Part shown: piece by piece, positions 55,928 through 64,000 of the stretch
Layout: every line of letters starts with the position of its first letter
Numbering within the stretch: the first letter of the stretch is position 1
From: RCC1774 sp050330855
GTDB lineage: Bacteria; Cyanobacteriota; Cyanobacteriia; Thermosynechococcales; Thermosynechococcaceae
DNA: 64,000 bases
Assembly: GCA_050330855.1 (NCBI GenBank)
Contig: JBHJNL010000039.1
Coordinates: 67,006 to 131,005, forward strand
Direction: 5' to 3'
Made by a program: the position numbers and the translations under genes
Notes under the pieces: generated by a model
Told to the model about the DNA's origin: nothing
The model's input: the letters and a program-made list of their open reading frames with translations, nothing else
Database searches by the model: none

Positions 55928-56905
55928 ATGATAATCCCTACTCATCTGTTGCTGATCGCTGCAACGACGCTCTATCAGGTTATTGCCTGCGGTCAAGAGC
56001 AAGCTCAAAAGCCGCCGGGGCAGCGGGTAGATGTTGGTGGCTATGCACTGCACCTTTATGCTTTGGGGGAATCTAAGGGGCCAACCATTGTCTTAGATCA
56101 TAGTTTGGGCGGTGTTGAAGGCTATCTTTTGATCGAAAAGCTATCTTCATTAGGGCGTGTGGTCATTTGCGATCGCGCTGGCTATGGCTGGAGCGATCAC
56201 AGCCCTCATCCCCGTACCAGCAGTAACATTGTCGATGAGCTGCACAGGGCGCTTCAGAACGCCGAGATTCCGCCTCCTTACCTCTTGGTGGGGGATTCTT
56301 TTGGCAGCTATAACATGCGTCTCTATGCCCATCGATTTCCTGAGCAAGTGCAGGGCTTAGTGTTAACCGATGGCCTGCACGAGCAAGGTATGCTGGCGAT
56401 GTCCTTGCCGCTACAGCTCTTGAAGCTGATTTTTATCTCGGGCTTTTTGATGTCGATTGTAGGGGCAGGATTAGGGATTATCCGAATGCTGCGGCTGTTG
56501 CGAATCTTCGAGCTGCTAAAGCCCAATCTAAGACAGTTTTCGCAGGCAGAACTAACGCCAGTGACTCGCTCATTTTGTCGGCCCAAGCACTGGTTGACGA
56601 TGGCGAGAGAGCTGTGGAGCATGAATGCCAGTGGTCGTCAGTTGACAGTGGCAAATCAGCTAGGGGATTTGCCCGTTGTGAATATCAAGTCGGCTTCTTT
56701 TTTTACGCCAATGTTCTGGACGGTCTTGATTCCGCTTCAGGGGATCAATCGGCTGCGCGATCGCATCCATACCGCTTTGATGGAAGTCTCGTCAGATTGT
56801 ACGCAACTCCAGGCCCGTGAGAGTAGTCACTTTGTTTGGGTTGATCAACCGGAAGTGATGGTACAAGCCGTGAAGTTTGTCCTAGCAAAAATTGGAAGCT
56901 TGTGA
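55928..56905 (+). CDS. Alpha/beta hydrolase
   Basis: 325 aa from ATG 55928. N-terminal hydrophobic stretch ending VIACG, possibly a lipoprotein signal or anchor. The hydrolase core: VLDHSLGGVEGY (oxyanion region), CDRAGYGWSD, nucleophile elbow LLVGDSFGSYN (Ser in G-D-S-F-G), and a late SSHFVWVDQPE with the catalytic His. A cap region of ~100 residues is rich in leucine. Substrate unknown. Arms CAGCGGGT/ACCCGCTG (55849-55899) flank the gap before it. Confidence 0.8.
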   Translation: MIIPTHLLLIAATTLYQVIACGQEQAQKPPGQRVDVGGYALHLYALGESKGPTIVLDHSLGGVEGYLLIEKLSSLGRVVICDRAGYGWSDHSPHPRTSSNIVDELHRALQNAEIPPPYLLVGDSFGSYNMRLYAHRFPEQVQGLVLTDGLHEQGMLAMSLPLQLLKLIFISGFLMSIVGAGLGIIRMLRLLRIFELLKPNLRQFSQAELTPVTRSFCRPKHWLTMARELWSMNASGRQLTVANQLGDLPVVNIKSASFFTPMFWTVLIPLQGINRLRDRIHTALMEVSSDCTQLQARESSHFVWVDQPEVMVQAVKFVLAKIGSL

Positions 56906-56950
56906 CTGCCCTGATAGAATCATTAGACTCAAGACTGTTTTTGCAGAAAA

Positions 56951-56964
56951 AGGTAACGTTACCT
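56951..56964. promoter_or_regulatory. Perfect 14-bp palindrome, possible operator
   Basis: AGGTAACGTTACCT is fully self-complementary and sits 45 bp after the hydrolase stop and 46 bp before the insertion sequence. It resembles a dimeric repressor site in form. It does not fit the NtcA box (GTA-N8-TAC). The gene it may once have controlled could have been displaced by the insertion. Confidence 0.35.
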
Positions 56965-57010
56965 CATATTAGTTATAGATTGAGCAAAAGCAGACAGACA
57001 AGTTCAACAT

Positions 57011-57959
57011 TAGACCTCTTGCATAATTGATTTTGTGTTATCTTCTAGGGCTTTGCCTAACGCATGGTGAAGCCCATGAACTATGAAACGTCTCAAGCCT
57101 TGAAGCCACAGGATTTTAAGCGATACGTCGGTGTGCAACGCTCCACCTTCAAACAGATGCTCAGAACCCTTCATAAGCAACGGTTGCTGGCTCCGAACTC
57201 AGGGCGTCCACCCAAGCTATCACTGGCAGATCAATTACTGGTGGCCTTGCAATATTGGCGAGAATATCGAACCTACTTTCACATCGCCATCGATTGGCAG
57301 CTTTCTGAATCAACGATTTGTCGGATTGTTCACAAAATTGAGTGTATGTTGATGTCCTCTGGGTGCTTTCGCCTACCGGGCAAGAAAAGTCTCGTCAGAG
57401 GCTTCGAGCGACCGACGGTGGTGGTTATAGATGTCACCGAGTCACCCATTGAACGTCCTGTGCGGCGTCAACGACACTATTATTCTGGCAAGAAGAAGTG
57501 CCATACCCTCAAGTGCCAAGTGCTCATCAACCAGGACACCGGAGCTATTATCTGCCTACATTTCGGCAAAGGACGACGGCATGATTTCCAGCTTTTCAAA
57601 GCCTCTGGCGTTCATATCCATCGAGAGACTGAGAGCCTGCAAGACAGTGGCTATCAAGGCATCGATCAGTATCATGCCAATAGCTACGTCCCTAGGAAGA
57701 AGCCCCAAGATAGAGCACTCACTGCCTTAGAGAAAGACTACAACCGACAACTGAGCCGCGAACGCATTGGTGTTGAGCATGTCAATGGTCGCTTGAAGAC
57801 CTTCAAGATTCTCTCGCAGCGTTATCGCAATCGTCGTCGTCGGTATGGCCTGCGGTGTAACTTGATTGCAGCTCTGTATAATTATGAACTCGAAGCAGCA
57901 GCTTAGGCGATTAAAAAAGCCGCACACCATAGCATGAAAACAATTATGCAAGAGGTCTA
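57011..57959 (+). mobile_element. Complete IS5-family insertion sequence
   Basis: Perfect 18-bp terminal inverted repeats, 57011-57028 (TAGACCTCTTGCATAATT) and 57942-57959, enclose one intact transposase gene. The outermost TA on each side may be a 2-bp target duplication, as in the IS427 group of IS5; then the element proper is 945 bp with 16-bp ends. No sign of decay, so it may be recent and active. Confidence 0.9.
57064..57906 (+). CDS. IS5-family transposase
   Basis: 280 aa. The N-terminal helix-turn-helix (~60-115; SLADQLLVALQYWREYRTYFH, LSESTICRIVHKIE) binds the ends; the DDE nuclease domain has Asp in VVIDVTESPI, Asp in LQDSGYQGI and Glu in RIGVEHVNGRLK. The reading frame is undamaged. 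A second ATG four codons in (57076) is also possible. Single-frame, so no programmed frameshift. Confidence 0.92.
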   Translation: MVKPMNYETSQALKPQDFKRYVGVQRSTFKQMLRTLHKQRLLAPNSGRPPKLSLADQLLVALQYWREYRTYFHIAIDWQLSESTICRIVHKIECMLMSSGCFRLPGKKSLVRGFERPTVVVIDVTESPIERPVRRQRHYYSGKKKCHTLKCQVLINQDTGAIICLHFGKGRRHDFQLFKASGVHIHRETESLQDSGYQGIDQYHANSYVPRKKPQDRALTALEKDYNRQLSRERIGVEHVNGRLKTFKILSQRYRNRRRRYGLRCNLIAALYNYELEAAA

Positions 57960-58118
57960 GTGAGGCAACCTTTCTGACTTAAACGACCGACTGATAGGGT
58001 TCCTGAACAACTCTGTGATCTACTGAGCATGATTCAACTTGGGGCAAAACTTTTGGTTTAGTACAACAGTTTTGCTAAAACTGCTTCCTGATATGGGCTT
58101 TAGAGATTTAGCTCACTA
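57960..58118. other. Non-coding flank of the insertion sequence
   Basis: No gene seen between the insertion sequence and the short frame before ackA. It contains a tight stem CAGTTTT/AAAACTG (58067-58083, 3-nt loop); read on the minus strand this lies downstream of ackA and could contribute to transcript end formation, though no T-run follows. Confidence 0.4.
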
Positions 58119-58298
58119 TTAAAGTGTTACTCTGGTCACCTGGAAGTTTAACCGAGTCTCTTCGGCAACAAATAGCGCATGCATCTTCAATCCTTCCTCT
58201 GCAATCATCGGTGCAATCAGAGCCTGTGGCATAACCACAGACTCTGATTGTTTAAACGCGCTGGAGCTGGCACTCTTTTCAAAAAGCAGGCCGACCAT
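58119..58298 (-). CDS. Short uncertain ORF directly after ackA
   Basis: 59 codons from ATG 58298 (MVGLLFEKS...) to TAA at 58119. It is in the same frame as ackA and begins five codons after the ackA stop, with no good ribosome site of its own. The peptide (…MPQALIAPMIAEEGLKMHAL, FVAEETRLNFQVTRVTL) looks protein-like, but I do not recognise it. It may be a real small gene, a gene remnant or chance. Confidence 0.3.
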   Translation of the reverse strand: MVGLLFEKSASSSAFKQSESVVMPQALIAPMIAEEGLKMHALFVAEETRLNFQVTRVTL

Positions 58299-58310
58299 CG
58301 CTCGATAACT

Positions 58311-59567
58311 CTACCCATCGCTCAGCAGCGGCATTCGCTCTGGCATAGGCGAGATAATTCCGAACAACGCCGTAGCACTATCAACACAAGCCTGTGCGAT
58401 CGCAAAATCTTCTTGAGTCTTAATCACCAGCACCCGTACCGTAGAATCAGCCGTCGAGATCTCTTGATCAACGGTCGAACTTTCGTTTTGAGCTGGATCA
58501 AGTTTTAGCCCTAAAAAGGTCAGTGCCGCGCAGGTCTCAGCCCGAATCGATGCAGAATGCTCCCCCACACCGGCGGTAAAAACCAGTGCATCGAGTCCGC
58601 CCAAGCTCATCAGCATTTCACCGAGGCACGACTTCAACCGATGGAGATAAAGTTCTCGCGCTAGTTTGGCCCGTTTGTTGCCCGTTGCGATCGCATCTTC
58701 GACAACCCGCAAATCATGGGAAACCCCCGATATCCCCTTGAGGCCAGATTCCTTATTCAATAAGCGATCAAGCTGATCGGCAGAATACCCTTGGCGGATC
58801 AGGTGAATCAAAATGCCAGGGTCCACCGCTCCTGATCGTGTGCCCATCATCAGCCCATCTAAAGGCGTATATCCCATCGTGGTATTGATGCTCTGACCGT
58901 TTTGCACCGCCGTTAGGGAAGCCCCGTTCCCCAAGTGACAGATGATCAGTCGCTCTACCTCTCGACCTAGGATCTGAAAAGTCCGTTGCGTACAATATTG
59001 ATGACTAATACCGTGAAACCCGTAGCGACGAATTCCCTGTTCAATCCAGTCATAGGGGCCAGGATAGATGGCGGCAACGTCGGGCATGTGGCTGTGAAAG
59101 GCAGTGTCGAAAACAGCCACTTGAGGAACGTTACCAAGCAACTGCTCTATGATTTCGATGCCCTCTAGGTTGGCTGGGTTGTGGGAGGGGGCTAGGGGGA
59201 TTAGAGATGCGATCGCATCCTTAACTTCAGACGTTACTACGACACTCGACCGATAGGCCTGCCCCCCATGCACGACTCGATGCCCCACAACATCAATTTC
59301 GGCTAAACGTTGAAGGACTTGAGTAGACCCTTTCCAAAGCGTCTCTAGAAGGTGTAGGAGTGCATCCGATCTAGAGACCGAAGATAAGCCCTCTTTCAGC
59401 CTGTGACCCTGAATTGTCTCTACGATCAGCGTGGCATTATTTTGATCATGCCAATCTAGTTGAGCTTCCCAAAGCGGTGTCGGCGGATGTTCTGGGATGA
59501 CTTCCTCTATCCTGTACAGGCAACATTTATGACTGCTGGAGCCTGCGTTAAGAACTAAAATCTTCAT
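58311..59567 (-). CDS. ackA: Acetate kinase
   Basis: 418 aa. Makes ATP and acetate from acetyl-phosphate and ADP (reversible). NAGSSSHKCCLY at the start, AVFDTAFHSHMP (catalytic His), HLGNGASL, GTRSGAVDPG and FTAGVGEHS are all present. Functional link with xfp 1 kb upstream on the same strand: phosphoketolase supplies acetyl-phosphate, AckA harvests ATP. The pair is split by a plus-strand toxin-antitoxin module. No pta gene in the window. Confidence 0.95.
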   Translation of the reverse strand: MKILVLNAGSSSHKCCLYRIEEVIPEHPPTPLWEAQLDWHDQNNATLIVETIQGHRLKEGLSSVSRSDALLHLLETLWKGSTQVLQRLAEIDVVGHRVVHGGQAYRSSVVVTSEVKDAIASLIPLAPSHNPANLEGIEIIEQLLGNVPQVAVFDTAFHSHMPDVAAIYPGPYDWIEQGIRRYGFHGISHQYCTQRTFQILGREVERLIICHLGNGASLTAVQNGQSINTTMGYTPLDGLMMGTRSGAVDPGILIHLIRQGYSADQLDRLLNKESGLKGISGVSHDLRVVEDAIATGNKRAKLARELYLHRLKSCLGEMLMSLGGLDALVFTAGVGEHSASIRAETCAALTFLGLKLDPAQNESSTVDQEISTADSTVRVLVIKTQEDFAIAQACVDSATALFGIISPMPERMPLLSDG

Positions 59568-59711
59568 CCTCGTTGGTGTCCCTACTCAGTCTGATTGTGT
59601 GTGAACTGCGAATCATCTTAAAAATCAGTATGGGTATTGCAGCCGTTGGCACAGTGCGGCCTGCAAGTAATCGTATGCGAGAATAGAACTAGCGAATTTA
59701 GGGTAAAAATT

Positions 59712-60017
59712 GTGATCGTACAGTATTCACAAATTGATTACACCAGCAATCTGATTGTTTCTACCCCTGATGTATGCGGCGGTTCTCCAAGAATCAAAGA
59801 AACCCGAATAACTGTCGAAGATATTGTCCTTGATTACAAGTCTGGATTGGCTCCAGAGCAAATTGCCGACTCTTGGGAGGGATTAGAGTTATCTCAAGTT
59901 GATGCGGCCTTAGTCTACTACAGCCAAAATAAAGAGCAGTTTGAATTTGATATTGCAGCTTCTGAACAGAAGTATGATGCCCTAGAAGCAGAATGGCGAA
60001 ACGGTAAAACTGCGTGA
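59712..60017 (+). CDS. DUF433 family antitoxin
   Basis: 101 aa from GTG 59712, which has AGGG about 8 nt upstream; the frame is open further back but the extra residues are not family-like. The DUF433 core is clear: IVSTPDVCGGSPRIKETRIT and VEDIVLDYKSGLAPEQIAD, a winged-helix DNA-binding type. These proteins are antitoxins paired with PIN-like toxins. The stop overlaps the toxin start by four bases (GTGA). Confidence 0.85.
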   Translation: MIVQYSQIDYTSNLIVSTPDVCGGSPRIKETRITVEDIVLDYKSGLAPEQIADSWEGLELSQVDAALVYYSQNKEQFEFDIAASEQKYDALEAEWRNGKTA

Positions 60018-60382
60018 CCCAGATTAAGCTCTACCTCGACCACGATGTCAGCAAAAAAGATTTGGTAAAAGCACTCCGAGACTCCGGTTTAGATATTGTA
60101 ACCACACATGATGTTGGCAACGAGTTCAATACTGATCCTGAGCAACTGGCTTGGGCAACACAGAACAATCGCGTTATCTACACAGGCAATACCGGAGAAT
60201 TTTGCGAGATTCACAAAAATTGGATGATGCGTGGGGAGCAGCACTCAGGAATGATCATTATTATGCGAAGACGCTACACAATCGGTCAGCAGCTTCAAGG
60301 GGTTCAAAAATTGGCTCAGCAATTGACGGCGCAGGAGATGGTCAACTGCTGTGAGTTTTTAAGTGCCTGGCCCCCAAGTTAA
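60014..60382 (+). CDS. DUF5615 PIN-like toxin
   Basis: 122 aa from GTG 60014. The PIN-like pattern is present: KLYLDHDVSKKDLVKALRDSG (first acidic site), VVTTHDVGNEFNTDPEQLAWA, and RVIYTGNTGEFCEIH, where the third acidic site D usual in VITxNxxDF appears as NTGEF. It is likely an RNase toxin inhibited by the DUF433 protein. Chromosomal stability or defence roles are inferred. Its location between two metabolic partner genes suggests recent insertion. Confidence 0.8.
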   Translation: MTQIKLYLDHDVSKKDLVKALRDSGLDIVTTHDVGNEFNTDPEQLAWATQNNRVIYTGNTGEFCEIHKNWMMRGEQHSGMIIIMRRRYTIGQQLQGVQKLAQQLTAQEMVNCCEFLSAWPPS

Positions 60383-60553
60383 GGACTCGATTTTCACCAT
60401 CACTTACGGCTCGGTTGCAGGGATGTTCTGGGAGATGGGCGCGATCGCCCAGGCACTCCAGTATGGGGCCGTGGCGATCTACATGACTACGCTCACTGAG
60501 GTGACCGGCGTGGAACTTCTCGGACGGACAGAATGCTGTATACGGTTTAGGTT

Positions 60554-62983
60554 CTATTCACAAGCCTCAGAGTAGGGCCACTTCCAATTCACAAACTCAT
60601 CTTGGTCCTTCCCATGTTCATGGGCATAGGCCAGACACTCAATGATCTTGTTCCGCATTCGCTCCTTGGCATGGCCTGCTGCCGAGCCGAGCTTGGGTGC
60701 CCGATCAATCACGTCAATGACTAAATTAAATCGGTCCACCTCATTCTTAATGGCTAGTTCCAACGGCGTATTGATATTGCCCTGCTCCTTATAGCCGCGC
60801 ACATGGATCCGTTCTTGATTAGAACGGCGATAGACCAGCTTATGAATGAGCCAGGGATAGCCGTGAAAGTTAAAGATAATCGGCTTGTCGGTGGTAAACA
60901 GAGAATTAAAATCCCGATTAGATAACCCGTGGGGATGTTCCCCCTCTGAGACCAACTTGAACAAATCTACTACATTGATAAACCGCACCTTGAGCCAGGG
61001 GAATTCTTCCCGCAAGATCGCCGTTGCGGCCAACGACTCCATGGTCGGGATATCGCCACAGCAGGCCATCACCACATCCGGTTCATCTGGCTCCGTGCCG
61101 CAGTCATCGTTGCTGGCCCATTCCCAGATACCGATCCCTTTGGTGCAGTGGGCAACGGCCTCATCCATTGATAGATACTGCAGATGCTTTTGCTTGTCGG
61201 AAATAATCACGTTGATATAATCCACGCTGCGGAAGCAATGATCTGCCACTGATAGCAGACAGTTCGCATCGGGTGGGAAGTAGACTCGCACCACGTCGGG
61301 ACTCTTGTTGGTCACCAAATCGACATAGCCCGGATCCTGGTGGCTAAAGCCGTTGTGGTCCTGCCGCCACACCAGCGACGACAGCAGAATATTTAGCGAC
61401 GAAACCGAACGCCGCCAAGGGACATGATTGCGGCAGATATCTAACCACTTAGCATGCTGGTTAAACATCGAATCGACCACGTGGGCAAAGGCTTCGTAGG
61501 TGTGGAAGAGGCCGTGGCGTCCGGTGAGTAAATAGGTTTCCAGCCAGCCCTGCAGCGTATGCTCGCTGAGCATTTCCATGACTCGACCATTGCGGGAGAG
61601 TTCCGTGCCCCCTTCGTCTTCGGGGTAGATGTCGGCCATCCAGACTTTCTTGGTCACCTCATACACATCTTGGAGGCGATTGGAGGCAGTTTCATCTGGT
61701 CCCATTAACCGGAAATTATTGGGGTTATCCCGCATAATCTCTCGCATAAACAGGCCCAGTGCCTTGGTGTTCTCAAACTCTGCAGTCCCGTGCTGACCCT
61801 TGAGATCAACGGCGAGGTCATGAAAGTTAGGGAGCTTCAGTGCCTTCCGCAGCAAGCCACCGTTGGCATGGGGGTTAGACCCCATGCGGCGATTCCCTAC
61901 GGGAGCCAGTGCTTTGAGTTCAGGAACCAAGGTCCCGTTTTCGTCGAATAGCTCTTCAGGTTTGTAGCCCTTCATCCATTCTTCGAGCTTACGCAGGTGA
62001 TCGGGGTTGTCGTGCATGCCGCCCATGGGGACTTGATGCGATCGCCAAAAATCTTCGACTTTCTTGCCATCCACCTCTTTGGGGCCAGTCCAGCCCTTGG
62101 GGGTCCGCAACACAATCATCGGCCAGCGGGGGCGTTCAATTTTGCCTGTCTTGCGGGCCTCTTCCTGAACGTCCCGAATCTTGAGAACGCACTCTTCCAT
62201 CACCGCCGCCATTTTTTGATGCATTTCGGCGGGATTCTTACCCTCGACAAAATAGGGAGTGTAGCCATAGCCTCTAAACAAATACTCCAGCTCTTCGTGA
62301 GAGATACGGGCCAAGATTGTGGGGTTGGCAATCTTATAACCGTTCAGATTCAGAACTGGCAGTACGGCCCCATCACGGGCAGGGTTAATGAACTTATTAG
62401 AATGCCAAGAGGTCGCTAGTGGTCCGGTTTCGGATTCACCATCACCCACTACACAGGTCACAATCAAGTCAGGATTATCCAAGACTGCGCCATAGGCATG
62501 GGAAACGCTATAGCCCAGCTCTCCACCCTCGTGGATGGACCCCGGTGTTTCGGGGGTAACGTGACTTCCAATAAAGCCAGGAAAGGAGAACTGTTTAAAG
62601 AATCGCTGCATTCCTTCAGCATCTTCGCTTTTGTCGGGGTAGATCTCGGAGTAGGTACCTTCTAGGTAGACAGGTCCGAGAACTCCGGGTGCGCCGTGAC
62701 CGGGACCGGCCATGAAGATCATGTCTAGATCGTATTTTTTGATCAGCCGATTGCAGTGAATATAGGTAAAGCTCAGGGCTGGGGACGCGCCCCAGTGACC
62801 CAGTAAGCGATGCTTCACCTGTGCCGATTGGAGGGGGGCTTTGAGCAGGGGGTTATCGCGGAGATAAATCATGCCGACGGCAAGATAGTTGCAGGCCCGC
62901 CAGTAGGCGTCAATATTGTGCATCTCTGTTTCACTTAAAGGATTAGAGACAGCAGTGGTGGGTTGAATCGGGGCTTGAACCAT
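60554..62983 (-). CDS. xfp: Xylulose-5-phosphate/fructose-6-phosphate phosphoketolase
   Basis: 809 aa from ATG 62983, which has GAGGAG upstream; longer in-frame starts lack family sequence. TPP-dependent enzyme that splits X5P or F6P with phosphate into acetyl-phosphate and GAP or E4P. Markers: LLGHWGASPALSF, GPGHGAPG, VVGDGESETGPLATSWHSNKF (TPP binding), SNPHANGG, MGPDETASNRL and QDHNGFSHQDPG. With AckA it forms the phosphoketolase route that in cyanobacteria supports acetate and ATP formation in the dark or with sugars. Confidence 0.96.
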   Translation of the reverse strand: MVQAPIQPTTAVSNPLSETEMHNIDAYWRACNYLAVGMIYLRDNPLLKAPLQSAQVKHRLLGHWGASPALSFTYIHCNRLIKKYDLDMIFMAGPGHGAPGVLGPVYLEGTYSEIYPDKSEDAEGMQRFFKQFSFPGFIGSHVTPETPGSIHEGGELGYSVSHAYGAVLDNPDLIVTCVVGDGESETGPLATSWHSNKFINPARDGAVLPVLNLNGYKIANPTILARISHEELEYLFRGYGYTPYFVEGKNPAEMHQKMAAVMEECVLKIRDVQEEARKTGKIERPRWPMIVLRTPKGWTGPKEVDGKKVEDFWRSHQVPMGGMHDNPDHLRKLEEWMKGYKPEELFDENGTLVPELKALAPVGNRRMGSNPHANGGLLRKALKLPNFHDLAVDLKGQHGTAEFENTKALGLFMREIMRDNPNNFRLMGPDETASNRLQDVYEVTKKVWMADIYPEDEGGTELSRNGRVMEMLSEHTLQGWLETYLLTGRHGLFHTYEAFAHVVDSMFNQHAKWLDICRNHVPWRRSVSSLNILLSSLVWRQDHNGFSHQDPGYVDLVTNKSPDVVRVYFPPDANCLLSVADHCFRSVDYINVIISDKQKHLQYLSMDEAVAHCTKGIGIWEWASNDDCGTEPDEPDVVMACCGDIPTMESLAATAILREEFPWLKVRFINVVDLFKLVSEGEHPHGLSNRDFNSLFTTDKPIIFNFHGYPWLIHKLVYRRSNQERIHVRGYKEQGNINTPLELAIKNEVDRFNLVIDVIDRAPKLGSAAGHAKERMRNKIIECLAYAHEHGKDQDEFVNWKWPYSEACE

Positions 62984-63919
62984 CTTTCTTGACTCCTCTT
63001 CGGGATACGGGGTGTTTGGATATTTAGGGATTGGGGTTGCGATCTCTTGAAGATGCTGGGAGAAAGATAACGAAGGGCCAGATTTCTGTTTGATGGCTAC
63101 GGTGCACACACAAGTCTTGAATTAATCCAACAGATTTGCACTGCCCCCAGACCTCCAATCCTGGAGGAAAAGGGCTTTCAGAGGCCATATTCTTATTCTC
63201 TGAGCAATGACGAAAAGCCAATGACACTAACCTGCAACCAGAGTAAAATCACTTTAGTTGGCATAGATTTATTGGAATTTAAAGCTTTTTAAATAAATTT
63301 TTTCTATCGCCGCTCTATAACAAAGATAAGAAGCAAAGGGAAACTAACTAGAACACTCAAGATCTGTCATAGACAACACATATATCAGCTCTTTACACTG
63401 ATGCCATAACACGACTCTCTCTCTGCAGAGGCCCAACTCAAACATCATTTAGGCTACACCCTCTTTTGAATGGCTCACCTCGTCTGAAGCCTATAGAAAG
63501 GGTTGTCTACTGCTGGATAAGTGAGCAATTGTGCTTACCTCCATACTATACAAAATTTCTAGGTTTTGAGTATTTCTGTGTCGAGGATGAGATGTTTGAA
63601 ATAGATCTGTGACCTTTCTAAATAGTTTTAAATAAACAATAAAATAGTTTCGAAAGCCTGAAGTCTATACTAGCCTGCGGCGCATCAATAATATGCCCTC
63701 TCAAGTCAAAAAAGCATGTACCCTAGCCATACCTTAGAAGGAGAAATAAAACTGTCTTTGTATTCTTGAATACAGTTTAATCCAAAAGATCATGATTCCA
63801 AAATACAAGACGATATCTGGCATGCGAGTTTGAAAATATTTTCAAGCTGATATTTGTTAGTGTCTTTAGTCTTTTGCCATTGCTTAGAGGATGTATGAAA
63901 AGTGTCAGTCACTACCAAT
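62984..63919. other. Long AT-rich non-coding region upstream of xfp
   Basis: About 930 bp without a supportable gene. It should contain the xfp promoter and leader. Poly-A/T tracts are frequent (for example around 63285-63305 and 63620-63645). A compound stem AAACTGT/ACAGTTT (63749-63755 with 63772-63778) encloses ATTC-TT-GAAT. The clearly different composition and the transposase fragment at the far end suggest an insertion hot spot. Confidence 0.5.
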
Positions 63920-64000
63920 TTAGGCTAATCGCCTGACCATCAGCCGGATCATAGAAATATAGATCATTGCTTCTGATGATTCGGGCAACCGTTCATAATC
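63920..64000 (-). CDS. IS5-family transposase, C-terminal end (cut by window edge)
   Basis: The minus strand reads in from the window end as DYERLPESSEAMIYISMIRL, then MVRRLA and TAA. This tail is typical of cyanobacterial IS5-type (DUF4096) transposases. It differs from the transposase at 57064, so it is a second, unrelated element. Terminal repeats cannot be located because the element continues outside. Confidence 0.7.
   Translation of the reverse strand, partial: DYERLPESSEAMIYISMIRLMVRRLA

Noticed and set aside
60363..60575. 70-codon plus-strand ORF overlapping the ends of the DUF5615 and xfp genes, with a hydrophobic stretch near its middle
   Set aside because: Overlaps two sound genes, GTG start without ribosome site, no recognised family. 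A gene fragment cannot be excluded.
62984..63109. N-terminal extension of xfp by 42 codons
   Set aside because: The extension is unlike other phosphoketolases, and ATG 62983 has GAGGAG in front.
1..64000. CRISPR arrays, rRNA genes, prophage modules
   Set aside because: No regular spaced repeats, no rRNA sequence blocks and no phage structural genes were seen on either strand.

Overview
This window is chromosomal DNA of a cyanobacterium. Several signs agree: many copies of the HIP1 octamer (GCGATCGC), split RNA polymerase beta-prime genes (rpoC1 and rpoC2), a group I intron in tRNA-Leu(UAA), a valyl-tRNA synthetase with a membrane-spanning CAAD insert, and several small protein families typical of cyanobacteria (DUF1818 and others). 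Moderate GC content and IS5-type insertion sequences fit a lineage such as Acaryochloris or Leptolyngbya-like forms, but the genus cannot be fixed from the sequence alone.

Layout, left half. 1-8.6 kb: an EgtB-like nonheme iron enzyme, valS with CAAD insert, a Uma2 nuclease, an orphan BrxD-like ATPase and a B12-type radical SAM protein. 8.6-17.7 kb: a large membrane-bound PP2C phosphatase, a SIS-domain sugar isomerase-like protein, serA overlapping prmA, the small rpoZ operon on the minus strand, and an alanine-glyoxylate-type aminotransferase. 18-25.4 kb: a bifunctional RelA/SpoT protein, then a three-gene signalling module (VWA protein, PP2C phosphatase, kinase-WD40 fusion) that matches the TerY-P triad, then a ThiD2-ThiE fusion. 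25.4-36.1 kb: the minus-strand operon rpsT-tatD-rpoB-rpoC1-rpoC2, closed by a good intrinsic terminator.

Layout, right half. 36.2-40.5 kb: hisD, a universal stress protein, pheT. 40.5-46 kb: a deleted DUF29 pseudogene, small conserved proteins, an unassigned structured RNA candidate, intron-containing tRNA-Leu(UAA), and plsX-fabH for fatty acid synthesis start-up. 46-54 kb: Uma2 genes, two methyltransferases, a PBP4-type peptidase and an ABC importer of the phosphonate/selenate type with a double-length permease. 54-64 kb: a CsgG-like protein, adenosine kinase, a lipase-like hydrolase, one intact IS5-type element, then ackA and xfp (phosphoketolase to acetyl-phosphate to acetate plus ATP) separated by a DUF433/DUF5615 toxin-antitoxin pair. 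The window ends inside the 3' end of a second transposase.

Most of the window is housekeeping. The parts that deserve a second look are the TerY-P triad with a receptor-like kinase-WD40 protein, the stand-alone BrxD-like ATPase behind paired hairpins, a perfect 18-bp inverted repeat inside valS next to the CAAD insert, the unassigned small RNA beside tRNA-Leu, and the mobile/toxin-antitoxin zone around ackA-xfp. I found no CRISPR array, rRNA operon or prophage.
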